From NCBI RefSeq assembly GCF_003583365.1, contig NZ_QXED01000005.1, positions 186,001 to 250,000 of the forward strand: a DNA stretch of 64,000 nucleotides, read 5' to 3'. This document shows, in pieces, positions 44,367-53,438 of the stretch (the stretch's first letter is position 1; each line of letters starts with the position of its first letter). The notes beneath the pieces are model-generated. The model worked only from the letters and a program-made list of their open reading frames with translations, was not told where the DNA came from and did no database searches. A program made the translations under genes and the position numbers. The stretch comes from Fibrisoma montanum. Its GTDB lineage: Bacteria > Bacteroidota > Bacteroidia > Cytophagales > Spirosomataceae.

Positions 44367-47300
44367 TTACTTTTCCGCTTTCTCTTCTTTCAGCGTGGAC
44401 AGGAAGCTTACTACGTCGCGGATTTCGCGCTTCGTGAGCAGGTACTTCATGTCGGGCATGCTGGAGGGTGCGTTCTCCCGTTTGGCGATCTGATCTTTGG
44501 CGATTACCTGGTCCGGCTGGTCACCGACCTTCATGACGATTTCCTTGGCGGTTTCATTCTGCACAATACCGCTGACCGTTTTCCCATCTTTCAGTTGCAG
44601 CGTGGCGGTACCGAAGCCGGGCGCCAGTCGGGCGCTTGGGTTGATCACGGCTTCCAGTAGCTGCTCCCGCGACAGTCGGCTGGCAACGCCATTCAGGCGC
44701 GGGCCGGCGTTGCCTCCAAGATCATCATACGCGTGGCAGCGGATGCACTGGGCCGTCTGGTGGCGGAAGAAAATCCGTCGGCCCTGGTTGGCATCGCCCC
44801 CGGAGAGACTACCCTTGTAGGAAGCCAGCAGATCGTCGGGCGATAGCTTAGCACTGATGGCTTTGTAGCGGGCGGTCAACTGGGGCGAACGGGTATTGTT
44901 GACGGCCTCTTCCAGTTCCAGGCCGATCTCCGTAGGCAGCGTACCGTTCTCCATTTTCGCCAGTAACTGCTCGAATACCTTTTGGGTGTTGGCCACCGGC
45001 AACTTGCCGAGCGTAACGAGGGCGGCCTGTTTTTCTTCCGTGGTGCGGGTGTTGATCACATCGGAAAGCAGTGCCACCATCCGGTCTTTGGCCATGGCCG
45101 TTTTGTCGACCAGGTCAAGGGCAGCTACGCGAACGGTTTTTTCGCCGTCGGACAGCGCCTGTTCAATGGCCTTGCCAATGTTCGGGTTCTTCATCGCGGC
45201 CAGCGCACGCAGGGCTTCAACCCGAACGGTCGGGTCGCTGTCGCTCTTCAGCCGGTCGAATAACTCGTCGGCCGCGTCGGTGATTTTCAACTTACTGATG
45301 GCTTTTACGGCGCTCATCCGTATAGTCAGGTCCGAGTGGGTCAACAGGGTAGTGTACGTACCACCGGCTTTGGCTTTCACTACGTTCGGGTCGCGCTGCA
45401 CCTCGCCCCGGTAGCGGCCATCAACCCGGTCCAGTACCGATGGCTTGGCCCAGGTGCTGAGGGCGTCCATTGCTTCGGCCCGCATGGCCACCGGATTGCC
45501 TTCTTTTTCGGCGTACGTAATCAGGTTTTGCATGGCCGCCGGCGTACCAACCCGCAGGTTTGCGTTGATAGCCCGCCGAATCAGGGCTTCGTTGGTAAAA
45601 CGGGTCGTAGCCAGCACATTGCCCAGCGCGGGGAGGGCTTCCTTGATGGACAGGTCATCATTGATACCGCGGGCCGCTTCCGTTACAACAAATTCATCCG
45701 AATCGGTCAGGAACGCTGCAATGCCCGGATTACTCATCCGACGAAGCGCCACAACGGCCGCAATACGCAGCGCCCGGGATGGGCTTTTCGACAGCGCTAC
45801 TACCGGTGCTGCTTTCCCAATGCGGGCCAGGGCCAGGCTGCCGGCGTGACGCAGGTACACGTCCTCGTCGTTGTTGGCTTCCAGCATCGCAATGATCGGC
45901 TGAACAGCCGGTTCGTATGCAATCCGGCCCAGAGCTTCAGCCGCAAAGAACCGGGCCCGGGCGTTGTTGTCTTTCAAAAGCGGCATCAGAGCCGGGCCGG
46001 CTTCCTGGTAGCGAATGTCGCCCAGCCATTTAGCCGCCTGCGCCCGGATTTCCGGATCCGAATCTTTCAGCAGCGGCAACAGGAGCGGAGCGTACTGCTT
46101 ATCCTTGCGGGCCAGCTGACTGATACCCCAGATGCCGTGTACCCGCGCCAGTTGATTGTCCGTTTGTTTGATCGCGGCCGAAAAGATCGTAGCGCCTTTA
46201 GCCCCCCGCTTCGCCAGTTCGAACTGGGCTTTCTGCCGAACCCGCATATCCGGGTTTTTCAGGTAGTCGCCCAACTGATTTTCCGTGGTCTTCGTGAAAT
46301 CGTCGGCCAGCAGCTTTTTGGTCAGCAGCCGTTCGGCCGAACCGGCTCCATCTTTATCATCCAGTTTCCAGATGCGGCCGTATTCCTTGGTGTCCCAGCC
46401 GTTGATCCAGTCCGCTACGTACATGGCGCCGTCCGGACCGAAATCAATGCCGGTAGCCAGTACGTTGCCCAGAATCTTCTTGTGTTCGCCCAGTTCGAAC
46501 GAAGCGCCCTTGGGCTTCAGCTTGAACGCATGAATACCCGACCGGGCCGGGCTGCCAACAAACTCGCCGATGAAGAACGTATTTTTATATTTCGGACTGA
46601 GGGCCGTGCCGGGGTTGTAGAGCATACCCGTCGGGCCGCTCACGAAGTTGGCCAGGGTGGGGGTAAAGTACGCGGCCTGGCCGTCGAAACGGGGTTTGTA
46701 CATTCCCTCGTCCATCCAGACCTTGTACGTATTGTTGTTCGGGTCGCGGTATTTGCCGTACTGCCAGTTGCTGCGCCAGCCCGTATCCGACCCGTTGACG
46801 ATGTACACCAGGCGCTCTTTCTCGCCGGGATGGTCGCCGTCGTTGTCTTCGCTGATCAGGTTGCCGTATTCGTCGAACACAAACTCGTGGGTGTTCCGGA
46901 CGCCGTGGGCAAAAACTTCAAAGTCGCTGCCGTCGGGGTTAGCCCGAACCACGACGCCACTGTTGGGATGCTCCCATTTTTTGCCGTCGGGCCCTTTGCC
47001 GTTGAAGCCGATGTCGCCGATCTGCCAGTAGATTTTGCCGTCCGGACCCATTTCAATGCCCGACATACCGTGACCGCTGAAGCCGACGTGAATGCCGTAT
47101 CCGTGCGAGAGCGACACTTTCTCGTCGGCAATGCCGTCCCCGTTTTTGTCTTTCATGCGCCAGAGGTCCGGCGCTACGGCTACGTACAGATCATTGCCTT
47201 CGGCCAGCACGCCCCCGGCCACGTCGGTCACTTCGTCGTGAAAATCCTCGACCACCAGTTGCGACAAATCCGCCACACCATCGCCCGATACGTCTTCGAG

Positions 47301-47804
47301 CCGGTATATGTGCTCTTTCTCAACGGCCAGGTCACGCCAGTCGTGCGACCCGTCGCCGTTCAGGTCCTTCAGCCATTCGTTCTTTTTGCTGTTGGCCGGC
47401 GATAGTACGTTGCGCAGAAACGCGCGCCGGTCTTCCACCGTCTGGAGCCGGTTCGACGGGATTTCCCAGTCCTGATGGCCGCGAATGTCGAACTCGGAGT
47501 TTTTCTGCCGGTTGGTACGGGTGTAGAACAGCCGGCCTTTGTCGTCGATGTCGATGGCAATCGGGTCGGCCACCAGCGAATCAACGCCCCATATCTTCAG
47601 GGTTAGCCCCTCGGCCAGTTCAGGCGTAACGAGGGCTTCGATGGATTTGGCCAGTTCGGCGGCTTTTTCGGGTGCCATCCGCTTGATACGTTTGCCGATC
47701 GGGTCGTCCTGAAAGCTGCCCAGTATGACAAACGGCGAAACGGCCAGGGCAGCGTACCAGGCAATTTTTTTGAGAGAGGGTAACGTTGTAATCGGTTTTT
47801 TCAT
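44367..47804 (-). CDS. PVC-type haem-binding dehydrogenase-like protein with HEAT repeats
   Basis: 1145 residues with an N-terminal hydrophobic leader (LKKIAWYAALAVSPFVILGSF). Order: a six-bladed propeller of the membrane-bound dehydrogenase/PQQ-sugar type (ALVTPELAEGLTLKIWGVDSLVADPIAIDIDDKGRLFYT...GVRNTHEFVFDEYGN...GIDFGPDGAMYVADWING) with calcium-binding DxNGDG loops, a HEAT-repeat array (~530-970, e.g. SDPEIRAQAAKWLGDI, SDPTVRVEALRALAA), and a C-terminal cytochrome c domain with CIRCH and a distal Met-rich NAPSSMPDMKYLL. Such proteins oxidise sugars or polyols in the periplasm. The DUF1080 protein gene upstream supports a sugar role. Confidence 0.92.
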   Translation of the reverse strand: MKKPITTLPSLKKIAWYAALAVSPFVILGSFQDDPIGKRIKRMAPEKAAELAKSIEALVTPELAEGLTLKIWGVDSLVADPIAIDIDDKGRLFYTRTNRQKNSEFDIRGHQDWEIPSNRLQTVEDRRAFLRNVLSPANSKKNEWLKDLNGDGSHDWRDLAVEKEHIYRLEDVSGDGVADLSQLVVEDFHDEVTDVAGGVLAEGNDLYVAVAPDLWRMKDKNGDGIADEKVSLSHGYGIHVGFSGHGMSGIEMGPDGKIYWQIGDIGFNGKGPDGKKWEHPNSGVVVRANPDGSDFEVFAHGVRNTHEFVFDEYGNLISEDNDGDHPGEKERLVYIVNGSDTGWRSNWQYGKYRDPNNNTYKVWMDEGMYKPRFDGQAAYFTPTLANFVSGPTGMLYNPGTALSPKYKNTFFIGEFVGSPARSGIHAFKLKPKGASFELGEHKKILGNVLATGIDFGPDGAMYVADWINGWDTKEYGRIWKLDDKDGAGSAERLLTKKLLADDFTKTTENQLGDYLKNPDMRVRQKAQFELAKRGAKGATIFSAAIKQTDNQLARVHGIWGISQLARKDKQYAPLLLPLLKDSDPEIRAQAAKWLGDIRYQEAGPALMPLLKDNNARARFFAAEALGRIAYEPAVQPIIAMLEANNDEDVYLRHAGSLALARIGKAAPVVALSKSPSRALRIAAVVALRRMSNPGIAAFLTDSDEFVVTEAARGINDDLSIKEALPALGNVLATTRFTNEALIRRAINANLRVGTPAAMQNLITYAEKEGNPVAMRAEAMDALSTWAKPSVLDRVDGRYRGEVQRDPNVVKAKAGGTYTTLLTHSDLTIRMSAVKAISKLKITDAADELFDRLKSDSDPTVRVEALRALAAMKNPNIGKAIEQALSDGEKTVRVAALDLVDKTAMAKDRMVALLSDVINTRTTEEKQAALVTLGKLPVANTQKVFEQLLAKMENGTLPTEIGLELEEAVNNTRSPQLTARYKAISAKLSPDDLLASYKGSLSGGDANQGRRIFFRHQTAQCIRCHAYDDLGGNAGPRLNGVASRLSREQLLEAVINPSARLAPGFGTATLQLKDGKTVSGIVQNETAKEIVMKVGDQPDQVIAKDQIAKRENAPSSMPDMKYLLTKREIRDVVSFLSTLKEEKAEK

Positions 47805-47898
47805 GCGCTACAAAAATCGAGAGCGTGGGTTAACACAGGTTTTATTGGTCAGCCGTGATGGGTCCGGACTCCATGAGCACCGGGACGCAGCGGGCTTA

Positions 47899-48141
47899 TC
47901 ACTCCAGGGGTGGTTGGTTCACAACGTCGCCGGCCAGCACCGCAGCTTCGTGGAGCAGTTCAGTCGCTACCAGTTCGTCGGTCAGTTCTTCAATGCGTTC
48001 GTCGATGGCATCCAGCCCATCGTCTAAAGCAGGCGCGGGCGTTTGCATACCCAGTAAAAAGCGACCGACGTACAACAAACTAAGCGAAAACCGTAACTCG
48101 GGCAGGGCAGGGCTGTGTCGGGTAATGGGTTCTGTTTGCAT
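47899..48141 (-). CDS. small hypothetical protein
   Basis: 80 residues (MQTEPITRHSPALPELRFSLSLLYVGRFLLG...), ATG start, between the DUF1080 gene and the cytochrome gene on the same strand. The C-terminal half (DGLDAIDERIEELTDELVATELLHEAAVL) is acidic and helical, coiled-coil-like. No family is recognised. Its position 53 nt after the DUF1080 stop fits an operon member, but overlapping frames on the other strand are also open, so it is tentative. Confidence 0.45.
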   Translation of the reverse strand: MQTEPITRHSPALPELRFSLSLLYVGRFLLGMQTPAPALDDGLDAIDERIEELTDELVATELLHEAAVLAGDVVNQPPLE

Positions 48142-48194
48142 GGTACCGGTAGAACAAGGACCGCCGGGGCTTGGGTTCGCCCGTTCAGATCAAA

Positions 48195-48881
48195 CTACAG
48201 CTCTTTGATCCGAATGTTGCGAAAATAGATTGGTGCGCCGGCGTGTTTGCCCTGCAGGCCGATGTGCCCTTTCAGGGGGAGTTCGGCCGGCGGTTTGCTG
48301 AGCCATTCCGGTACGGTCGACCCATCGGGGTTCGTTTTGGCCGAGGTGAATGTCGACAGATCGATGGTGTTGACTAACTCATTGTTCAGCACTATGTAGA
48401 TCAGCTTGTCCTGGCACGTAATGGTGTAGCGGTTCCATTCGCCGGGTCGCTTCACGAGGCTTTTGGTAGCGGGCTGGTGACCGAAAAAGGCCCCGCACCG
48501 CCAGCTGGCCGGCGATTCAGCCCATTGTTTGGCATAATCGTCGGCAATCTGGATCTCGACCGAGTTTGGAATCCAGTTCGCCGTATCGCTCGCGTGAACA
48601 ATCACGCCACTGTTGGTTCCGTCGGCGGTTTTGAACAGCAGGTCCAGCACGAAATTTTCGTAGGGCTGAGCCGTCCAGATGGCTTTGTCCTCGGTAGCGG
48701 TCAGGATGCCTTCCTCGAAACTCCAGACGCCTTTCGGGTAGCGGGCATTCGACAAATCGTCGGTGAATAGGGGGCGCCAGCCGGCCCCGACGGGGCTGGG
48801 GTGCCCTTTTGGTGGGGTCTGGGCAAAAACCGGCGAAGCAAGCAGTAAGGCTAATCCAAGGAGACGAAGTGGGTTTTGCAT
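48195..48881 (-). CDS. secreted DUF1080 (3-keto-disaccharide hydrolase-like) protein
   Basis: 228 residues from the ATG at 48881 (MQNPLRLLGLALLLASPVFAQ, signal peptide). The mature part is a single concanavalin-like beta-sandwich: WRPLFTDDLSNARYPKGVWSFEEGILTATEDKAIWTAQPYENFVLDLLFKT, then NSGVIVHASDTANWIPNSVEIQIADD and a WNRYTITCQDKLIYIVLNNELVNTIDLS segment. DUF1080 members cleave oxidised (3-keto) glycosides. It sits upstream of the PVC-type dehydrogenase and probably works in the same sugar-oxidation route. Confidence 0.93.
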   Translation of the reverse strand: MQNPLRLLGLALLLASPVFAQTPPKGHPSPVGAGWRPLFTDDLSNARYPKGVWSFEEGILTATEDKAIWTAQPYENFVLDLLFKTADGTNSGVIVHASDTANWIPNSVEIQIADDYAKQWAESPASWRCGAFFGHQPATKSLVKRPGEWNRYTITCQDKLIYIVLNNELVNTIDLSTFTSAKTNPDGSTVPEWLSKPPAELPLKGHIGLQGKHAGAPIYFRNIRIKEL

Positions 48882-48912
48882 GGAGGTAGGTAACGGTTTG
48901 TATATAAAGCAA

Positions 48913-48947
48913 ACGGCCGGGGCAATTTCCTCATTGCCACCGGCCGT
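48913..48947 (-). terminator. terminator of mnmA
   Basis: Arms 48913-48926 and 48933-48947 pair over 14 bp with a one-base bulge and a 6-nt loop; this lies 43 nt beyond the mnmA stop. Confidence 0.75.
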
Positions 48948-48990
48948 AAACATTCGTCAGCATCGGCTTGTCTGAACCGGATTTACCCGA

Positions 48991-50163
48991 TTAAGCATTT
49001 TCCAGCTGAGCTTCCCCATCGGTACTGACAATCGATTGGGTGTCGTTCCGGCGGAAGCTTTTCATAATCCAGCCCCCACCAACAACGTCGTCGCCTTCGT
49101 AGAACACGGCGGCCTGACCCGGTGCGATAGCCGACACCCCGTCGTGGAACAGAACCTGAATTTTGTCGCCGGCCTGATGGATTGTCGCCGGTGTACCCGG
49201 ATCTTTGTACCGCACTTTCGTGACGGTTTCCAGCGGTCCGGCGATGCGGTCGTATTTTTGTAGATTCAACCGGCTGACGATCATGCCGTCGCGGAACAGG
49301 TCTTTATCGACGCCGAGCACTACCTCGTTCGTGTCTTTCCTAATCTCCGTTACAAACACCGGATAGCCCAGCGCAATACCGAGCCCTTTCCGCTGCCCGA
49401 TTGTGTAGAACGGATACCCTTCATGCTTGCCGACAACTTTGCCGCTGCCTTCCAGAATGAAGTTACCCCCGGCAACTTCCTGTTCCAGACCCGGCACGCG
49501 CCGTTTCAGAAAACCCCGGTAGTCATTGTCGGGCACGAAGCAGATCTCGTAGGATTCTGATTTGGTCACCAGTTCAATAAAACCGCGCTCTTTGGCCATT
49601 TCGCGAATCTCGGATTTGCGCAGATGACCCAGCGGCAGTTTCGTCCGGCTCAGGCTCTCCTGCGAAACCCCCCACAGCACGTACGACTGATCTTTTAACG
49701 TATCGACGCCCTTCGAAATAACATACCGGCCGTGCGACGGACCGTCGTTTTCAGTGCGGATGTTCGCGTAGTGACCGGTGGCAATAAACTCGCAGTCCAG
49801 TCGGTCGGCCCGGCGGAGCAGCGCATCCCATTTGATGTGGGTGTTGCAAAGCACACACGGGTTGGGCGTCCGGCCTTCGAGGTACTCGCCCGTGAAGTGG
49901 TCGATAACGTAATCGCCGAACTCGTTGCGGATGTCGAGGATGTAATGCGGGAAACCCAGGCTTACGGCAATGTTGCGGGCGTCGTTGATGCTGTCGAGGC
50001 TACAGCAGCCGGTTTCTTTTTTGGTACCACCCGACGACGCGTAGTCCCAGGTTTTCATGGTCATGCCGATGACCTCGTAACCTTCTTCGTGCAGCATAAC
50101 GGCCGCGAGCGAAGAATCAATGCCGCCACTCATGGCGACCAGAATTCGTCCGTGTTTGCTCAT
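48991..50163 (-). CDS. mnmA: tRNA-specific 2-thiouridylase MnmA
   Basis: 390 residues from the ATG at 50163 (MSKHGRILVAMSGGIDSSLAAV); the ORF to 50235 has a non-family leader. PP-loop motif SGGIDSS (residues 12-18), catalytic Cys106 in NPCVLCNTHIKWDALL and the persulfide Cys in ESYEICFVPDNDYRGFL are present, as is the C-terminal beta barrel. It thiolates wobble U34 of tRNA Lys/Glu/Gln, using sulfur relay. An extra CCSLDSINDARN segment is present as in other Bacteroidota MnmA. Divergent from the Uma2 gene. Confidence 0.97.
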   Translation of the reverse strand: MSKHGRILVAMSGGIDSSLAAVMLHEEGYEVIGMTMKTWDYASSGGTKKETGCCSLDSINDARNIAVSLGFPHYILDIRNEFGDYVIDHFTGEYLEGRTPNPCVLCNTHIKWDALLRRADRLDCEFIATGHYANIRTENDGPSHGRYVISKGVDTLKDQSYVLWGVSQESLSRTKLPLGHLRKSEIREMAKERGFIELVTKSESYEICFVPDNDYRGFLKRRVPGLEQEVAGGNFILEGSGKVVGKHEGYPFYTIGQRKGLGIALGYPVFVTEIRKDTNEVVLGVDKDLFRDGMIVSRLNLQKYDRIAGPLETVTKVRYKDPGTPATIHQAGDKIQVLFHDGVSAIAPGQAAVFYEGDDVVGGGWIMKSFRRNDTQSIVSTDGEAQLENA

Positions 50164-50282
50164 GGATGATCTGCCAGGGTTCAAAGCCCTGCGATTTAGT
50201 AATTTCGGTAAAATTAGCCGGTACTGGGCCAACAACCGAATGGTTCGGTTTAGTTTCCGGCAGTATAGCGCAAGTTTTTTGT

Positions 50283-50290
50283 TATTTTTG
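50283..50290 (+). promoter_or_regulatory. candidate -7 box for the Uma2-family gene
   Basis: TATTTTTG matches TAnnTTTG, 31 nt before the ATG at 50322. The -33 element is not clear. Confidence 0.3.
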
Positions 50291-50321
50291 ACAAAATCGC
50301 CTACTTGGGCAGACGACGGTT

Positions 50322-50798
50322 ATGGAAGCACTCATTCAACCAGCATCGGATTACGAAACGGAGCGGAATAAACCCATGCCCAATCTTATTCACGGCATCA
50401 TTCAGGCTAATCTTGTTTTTGAACTCAAAACGCGGTACCGCACCGACTATCACGTTGCTAGTGAAGTGGCATTGGCCACGTTGCCTGATGGGAGCACACC
50501 TGACGTTGTTGTCTATCCAAAATTTGCGCTTGATTATCAGAACCAGCCGGCTAAACGCACCGATGCACCGTTAATTTGCATTGAGATACAATCTCCTTCA
50601 CAGAGTAACGAGGAAATGGTTGCAAAAACTCAGGTGTATTTCCAGTTTGGGGTGAAATCCTGTTGGGTTGTTCTGCCAAGTTTACGTGCCATTATGGTCT
50701 TCGACCGTCCCGGGCACTACGTGTTTTTCTACGAGGATGATACGCTACGTGATCCAAACACAAACTTCGAGGTTCCACTGGCGGCTATTTTTGGCTGA
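50322..50798 (+). CDS. Uma2-family (DUF820) nuclease-fold protein
   Basis: 158 residues with the PD-(D/E)XK-like layout of Uma2: SEVALATLPDGSTPDVVVYPKF (Asp), then PLICIEIQSPSQSNEEM (E-x-Q/K) and YFQFGVKSCWVVLP, ending in a short beta strand set. Uma2 proteins are numerous in cyanobacteria and Bacteroidota, often single and mobile; whether they cut DNA is not settled. The classic Lys of the (D/E)-x-K motif is Gln here. The end overlaps the convergent AEC transporter gene by 14 nt. Confidence 0.88.
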   Translation: MEALIQPASDYETERNKPMPNLIHGIIQANLVFELKTRYRTDYHVASEVALATLPDGSTPDVVVYPKFALDYQNQPAKRTDAPLICIEIQSPSQSNEEMVAKTQVYFQFGVKSCWVVLPSLRAIMVFDRPGHYVFFYEDDTLRDPNTNFEVPLAAIFG

Positions 50799-51711
50799 AC
50801 AGCAGCAAACACGCCACTGGTACCAGCACCAGCGATACTAACGACGACAGCGATACCAGCAGAGACGCGTTCTCGGTTTCGGTGTCCAGAAACGTAGCAA
50901 ATACGACCAGGTTCGCGGCAATTGGGAAGGAGGCAATCAGGAGCAATAACTTCTGCTCGTCACCCTCAAGCTGCGAGATCACTGCGGACTCCAGCAGGAC
51001 CAATCCCCCCATCAACAGGGCCGCGGCAACATACCGAATGCCCAGCAGCTTGCCAAATTTCGCATAGTCAACCTTTTTGAACTCTATTTCGGTCAGCGTA
51101 ATACCAATGATGAGCATACCCAGCGCCGAGAGCGTCCAGCTGGCGCCTTTGGTGAACGGTTCGATCTCTTTGGGTAATTCAAACCCCTGGATGTTCGCGA
51201 TTATGGCCGCGATACAGGCGTAAATGGCCGGAATCTTCAATACGTTCTTCACTGAATCGCTGATGGGCAGGTCCTTACTGCGCGACACGAGATAATAACC
51301 GATGGTGTCGCCGTACAGTACGTTGCCCATATACGCACTGATGATCAGCGGCATTTTTTCTTCCCCGAACAGAGCCATGACAACCGGAATTCCGAACCAG
51401 CCGATGTTGAAATACGAGTAGGAACAACTGAGCAGGTTCTGGTTCATTTCCCGATCTACGTAGCGACCGGCCAGCAGGGCAGGCCCGGTCATGAGCAGCG
51501 CCAGCAGAAAAATGATCGCGGCCACAATGGCTAACTGACTCAGCTCGGCCTTCAGAATGTTGTCGAAGATGACGAGCGGAATCAGGACGTAGAGCAGGAT
51601 TTTGGAAATCGGCTTGCTTTGCAGGCCAAACCGCCGACTGGCGACGTAGCCCGCTATGATGAAGCCGTAGAGGGGTAGTACGTTAGTCAGCAGGCTGGGC
51701 AATACGTTCAT
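50785..51711 (-). CDS. AEC-family transporter
   Basis: 308 residues, about ten hydrophobic helices in the arrangement of the auxin-efflux-carrier family (YGFIIAGYVASRRFGL, KILLYVLIPLVIFDNIL, SYSYFNIGWFGIPVVMALFG, GASWTLSALGMLIIGITL). Members export small carboxylates, and substrate cannot be inferred. The predicted start overlaps the end of the upstream FAD gene by 29 nt on the same strand; an in-frame internal Met (e.g. MSRNVANT-type frames are on the other strand) is not evident, so coupling is likely. Confidence 0.92.
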   Translation of the reverse strand: MNVLPSLLTNVLPLYGFIIAGYVASRRFGLQSKPISKILLYVLIPLVIFDNILKAELSQLAIVAAIIFLLALLMTGPALLAGRYVDREMNQNLLSCSYSYFNIGWFGIPVVMALFGEEKMPLIISAYMGNVLYGDTIGYYLVSRSKDLPISDSVKNVLKIPAIYACIAAIIANIQGFELPKEIEPFTKGASWTLSALGMLIIGITLTEIEFKKVDYAKFGKLLGIRYVAAALLMGGLVLLESAVISQLEGDEQKLLLLIASFPIAANLVVFATFLDTETENASLLVSLSSLVSLVLVPVACLLLFSQK

Positions 51712-53233
51712 AAGACAGGCGTCGGAGGATGGCGTTGGTCATTTGGTCGGTCCGGGCTACCAGGAACCACAGGGCATTGGTGTCGAGCAGTTCGCCCACC
51801 AATACGTGGCCAATGCCGTACAAAGGCGCGTCGGGGTGGTCGGGTACAAGGAGTTGCAGGGTATCAACCTCAGCCCGAACGCCCCCCGGTTCATAGGGAA
51901 CAATTCGTTTCCTGCGGAGTAATTGCTGGAGAATCGGAACGTCCATTTTCTCGATGGACGTGGCCGGGCCGGTCGCGTTGATGACGTAATCAACCTTTTC
52001 CGTTTTCCCGTCTTCGGTCGTGACGTAAAAGACATGCTCATCGGCGTGCCATTCCACTTCTTTGGAGTGAGCTGTTACGGTCAGTTGACCGGACTCCATG
52101 AAGCTGCGGAGTCGTTCGGCGTTGCGCAGCGGAATGGCGTGGCGGTTGATGTCGTTGTAGGGTTTCAGCCATTTCAGAAAGAGCATTTTCTGGTCGGGGG
52201 GCAGCAGCTTCCAGATGTCGAACGAGTCGTAGCGGGTCGAATACAGGATATTTTCAAAGATGTTTTCTCCCTTTAGAGCCAGATCGATGTCCTCTTTCAG
52301 TAAGTCCAGTTGCGGCTTATCAATCCGCTTAAACCGCTTCCAGTCCTGCTTGCCCATAACGCGTTCGGCTTCCTGCAGAAACAGGCGGAACAGGTCTTTT
52401 ACCCGAAGCGGTTGATTGGTTTCCCGAATCCGCTTCCGGATGTTAGCCATGGTCAGGATCTGGCGGTCAAACGGCACTTCCTTGGGGGATTGTACGCGGG
52501 GCAGCAGACCGTCCGGCGAAAACATTTTTAGCGGACCCGTATGACCGTTGTTGGTGAGCGTGATCACCGCGTCCAGGGCCGTCAGGCTGGCACCCAGGAT
52601 GCAGACGGTGGCCGCTTTATCGGTGATGGTGTCGGTCAGCCGGTCTTCGGGCCAGGGCGAATCCAGGTAATTGGGTGAGCGTTCGAGGTGGTTGAAGTTG
52701 TTGGATCTGGGTGTGCCGGTAGCCAGCACCGCTACGTCGGCCCGAATCTGACGGCCCGAAGCCAGAGTCAGCGTAACAGAATCGCCCAATCCGTCGTGGT
52801 CCGACAGCTCGGCATCAACGGCCTCTTCGTTACAAAGTTCAACGTCGATAGCGTGTTGCTTCGCCAGCTCGACGTACTCGTCGAACATAGCCTGGAGGTA
52901 GTGGCCGTATAAATTACGGGGCGGGTAGGCTTCCGGTTTAATCTCCGTGCCCGGGTATTCCCGCTCAACAAGATCGCGGTTCGCCTGCATCCAGTCGACA
53001 AAGTGCAGGGGCTCCCCGGCAAAGATGCCCATCAGCCCGGCCGACGTATTGAGTAAGTGCCCTTTCTGCCCGGTGCCATAGGCTAATCCCGGACCGAACT
53101 CCTCGCGGGGTTCGATGATTACCAGGGTAACGGGCGCAGGGACGGGCTCGACAACTAATTTTAGAACAAGGTGAATGAAGGTTGCTACCCCACTGGCACC
53201 ACCGCCAACGATAGCGATTGTCTTGGCTTGCAT
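51683..53233 (-). CDS. FAD/NAD(P)-binding protein
   Basis: 516 residues from the ATG at 53233 (MQAKTIAIVGGGASGVATF). The N-terminal dinucleotide motif is VGGGASGVAT, then LLNTSAGLMGIF and a second binding site CILGASLTALDAVITL. The pattern matches the PF13454-type FAD-NAD(P)-binding family (GPGLAYGTGQKGHLLN; YVINATGPATSIEKMD). Members oxidise unknown small molecules; some assist adenylating pathways. The ORF to 53284 adds an unlikely leader. Overlaps the AEC transporter gene, so an oxidise-and-export pair is possible. Confidence 0.87.
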   Translation of the reverse strand: MQAKTIAIVGGGASGVATFIHLVLKLVVEPVPAPVTLVIIEPREEFGPGLAYGTGQKGHLLNTSAGLMGIFAGEPLHFVDWMQANRDLVEREYPGTEIKPEAYPPRNLYGHYLQAMFDEYVELAKQHAIDVELCNEEAVDAELSDHDGLGDSVTLTLASGRQIRADVAVLATGTPRSNNFNHLERSPNYLDSPWPEDRLTDTITDKAATVCILGASLTALDAVITLTNNGHTGPLKMFSPDGLLPRVQSPKEVPFDRQILTMANIRKRIRETNQPLRVKDLFRLFLQEAERVMGKQDWKRFKRIDKPQLDLLKEDIDLALKGENIFENILYSTRYDSFDIWKLLPPDQKMLFLKWLKPYNDINRHAIPLRNAERLRSFMESGQLTVTAHSKEVEWHADEHVFYVTTEDGKTEKVDYVINATGPATSIEKMDVPILQQLLRRKRIVPYEPGGVRAEVDTLQLLVPDHPDAPLYGIGHVLVGELLDTNALWFLVARTDQMTNAILRRLSYERIAQPAD

Positions 53234-53376
53234 GAATAACGTTGAGAGTATATGGCAGATACCGCTTTTGCGATGTATCTCCATAGCCTAACTGAGGGTT
53301 TTAATCTTTTGTTTATCAGAAGTAAATAAGGTGCCGGTTTACGAACAGGCAACCAGAGCGTTGAACCGCTCTTCGC

Positions 53377-53415
53377 AGAAAAGCCGCGTTCGGACTCCAC
53401 CGACGCGGCTTTTCT
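53377..53415. terminator. intrinsic terminator of the SDR gene
   Basis: 13-bp stem 53377-53389 / 53403-53415 with T4 on both strands, 24 nt beyond the stop of the SDR gene (53439, minus strand), and upstream of the FAD gene. Confidence 0.8.
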
Positions 53416-53438
53416 GGTTACGTATCGCCTGGAGCTGG

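Noticed and set aside
45336-47405. A 689-codon open frame on the plus strand inside the cytochrome gene
   Set aside because: It is antisense to a gene with clear domains, has no motifs, and its length reflects the GC-biased third positions of the real gene.
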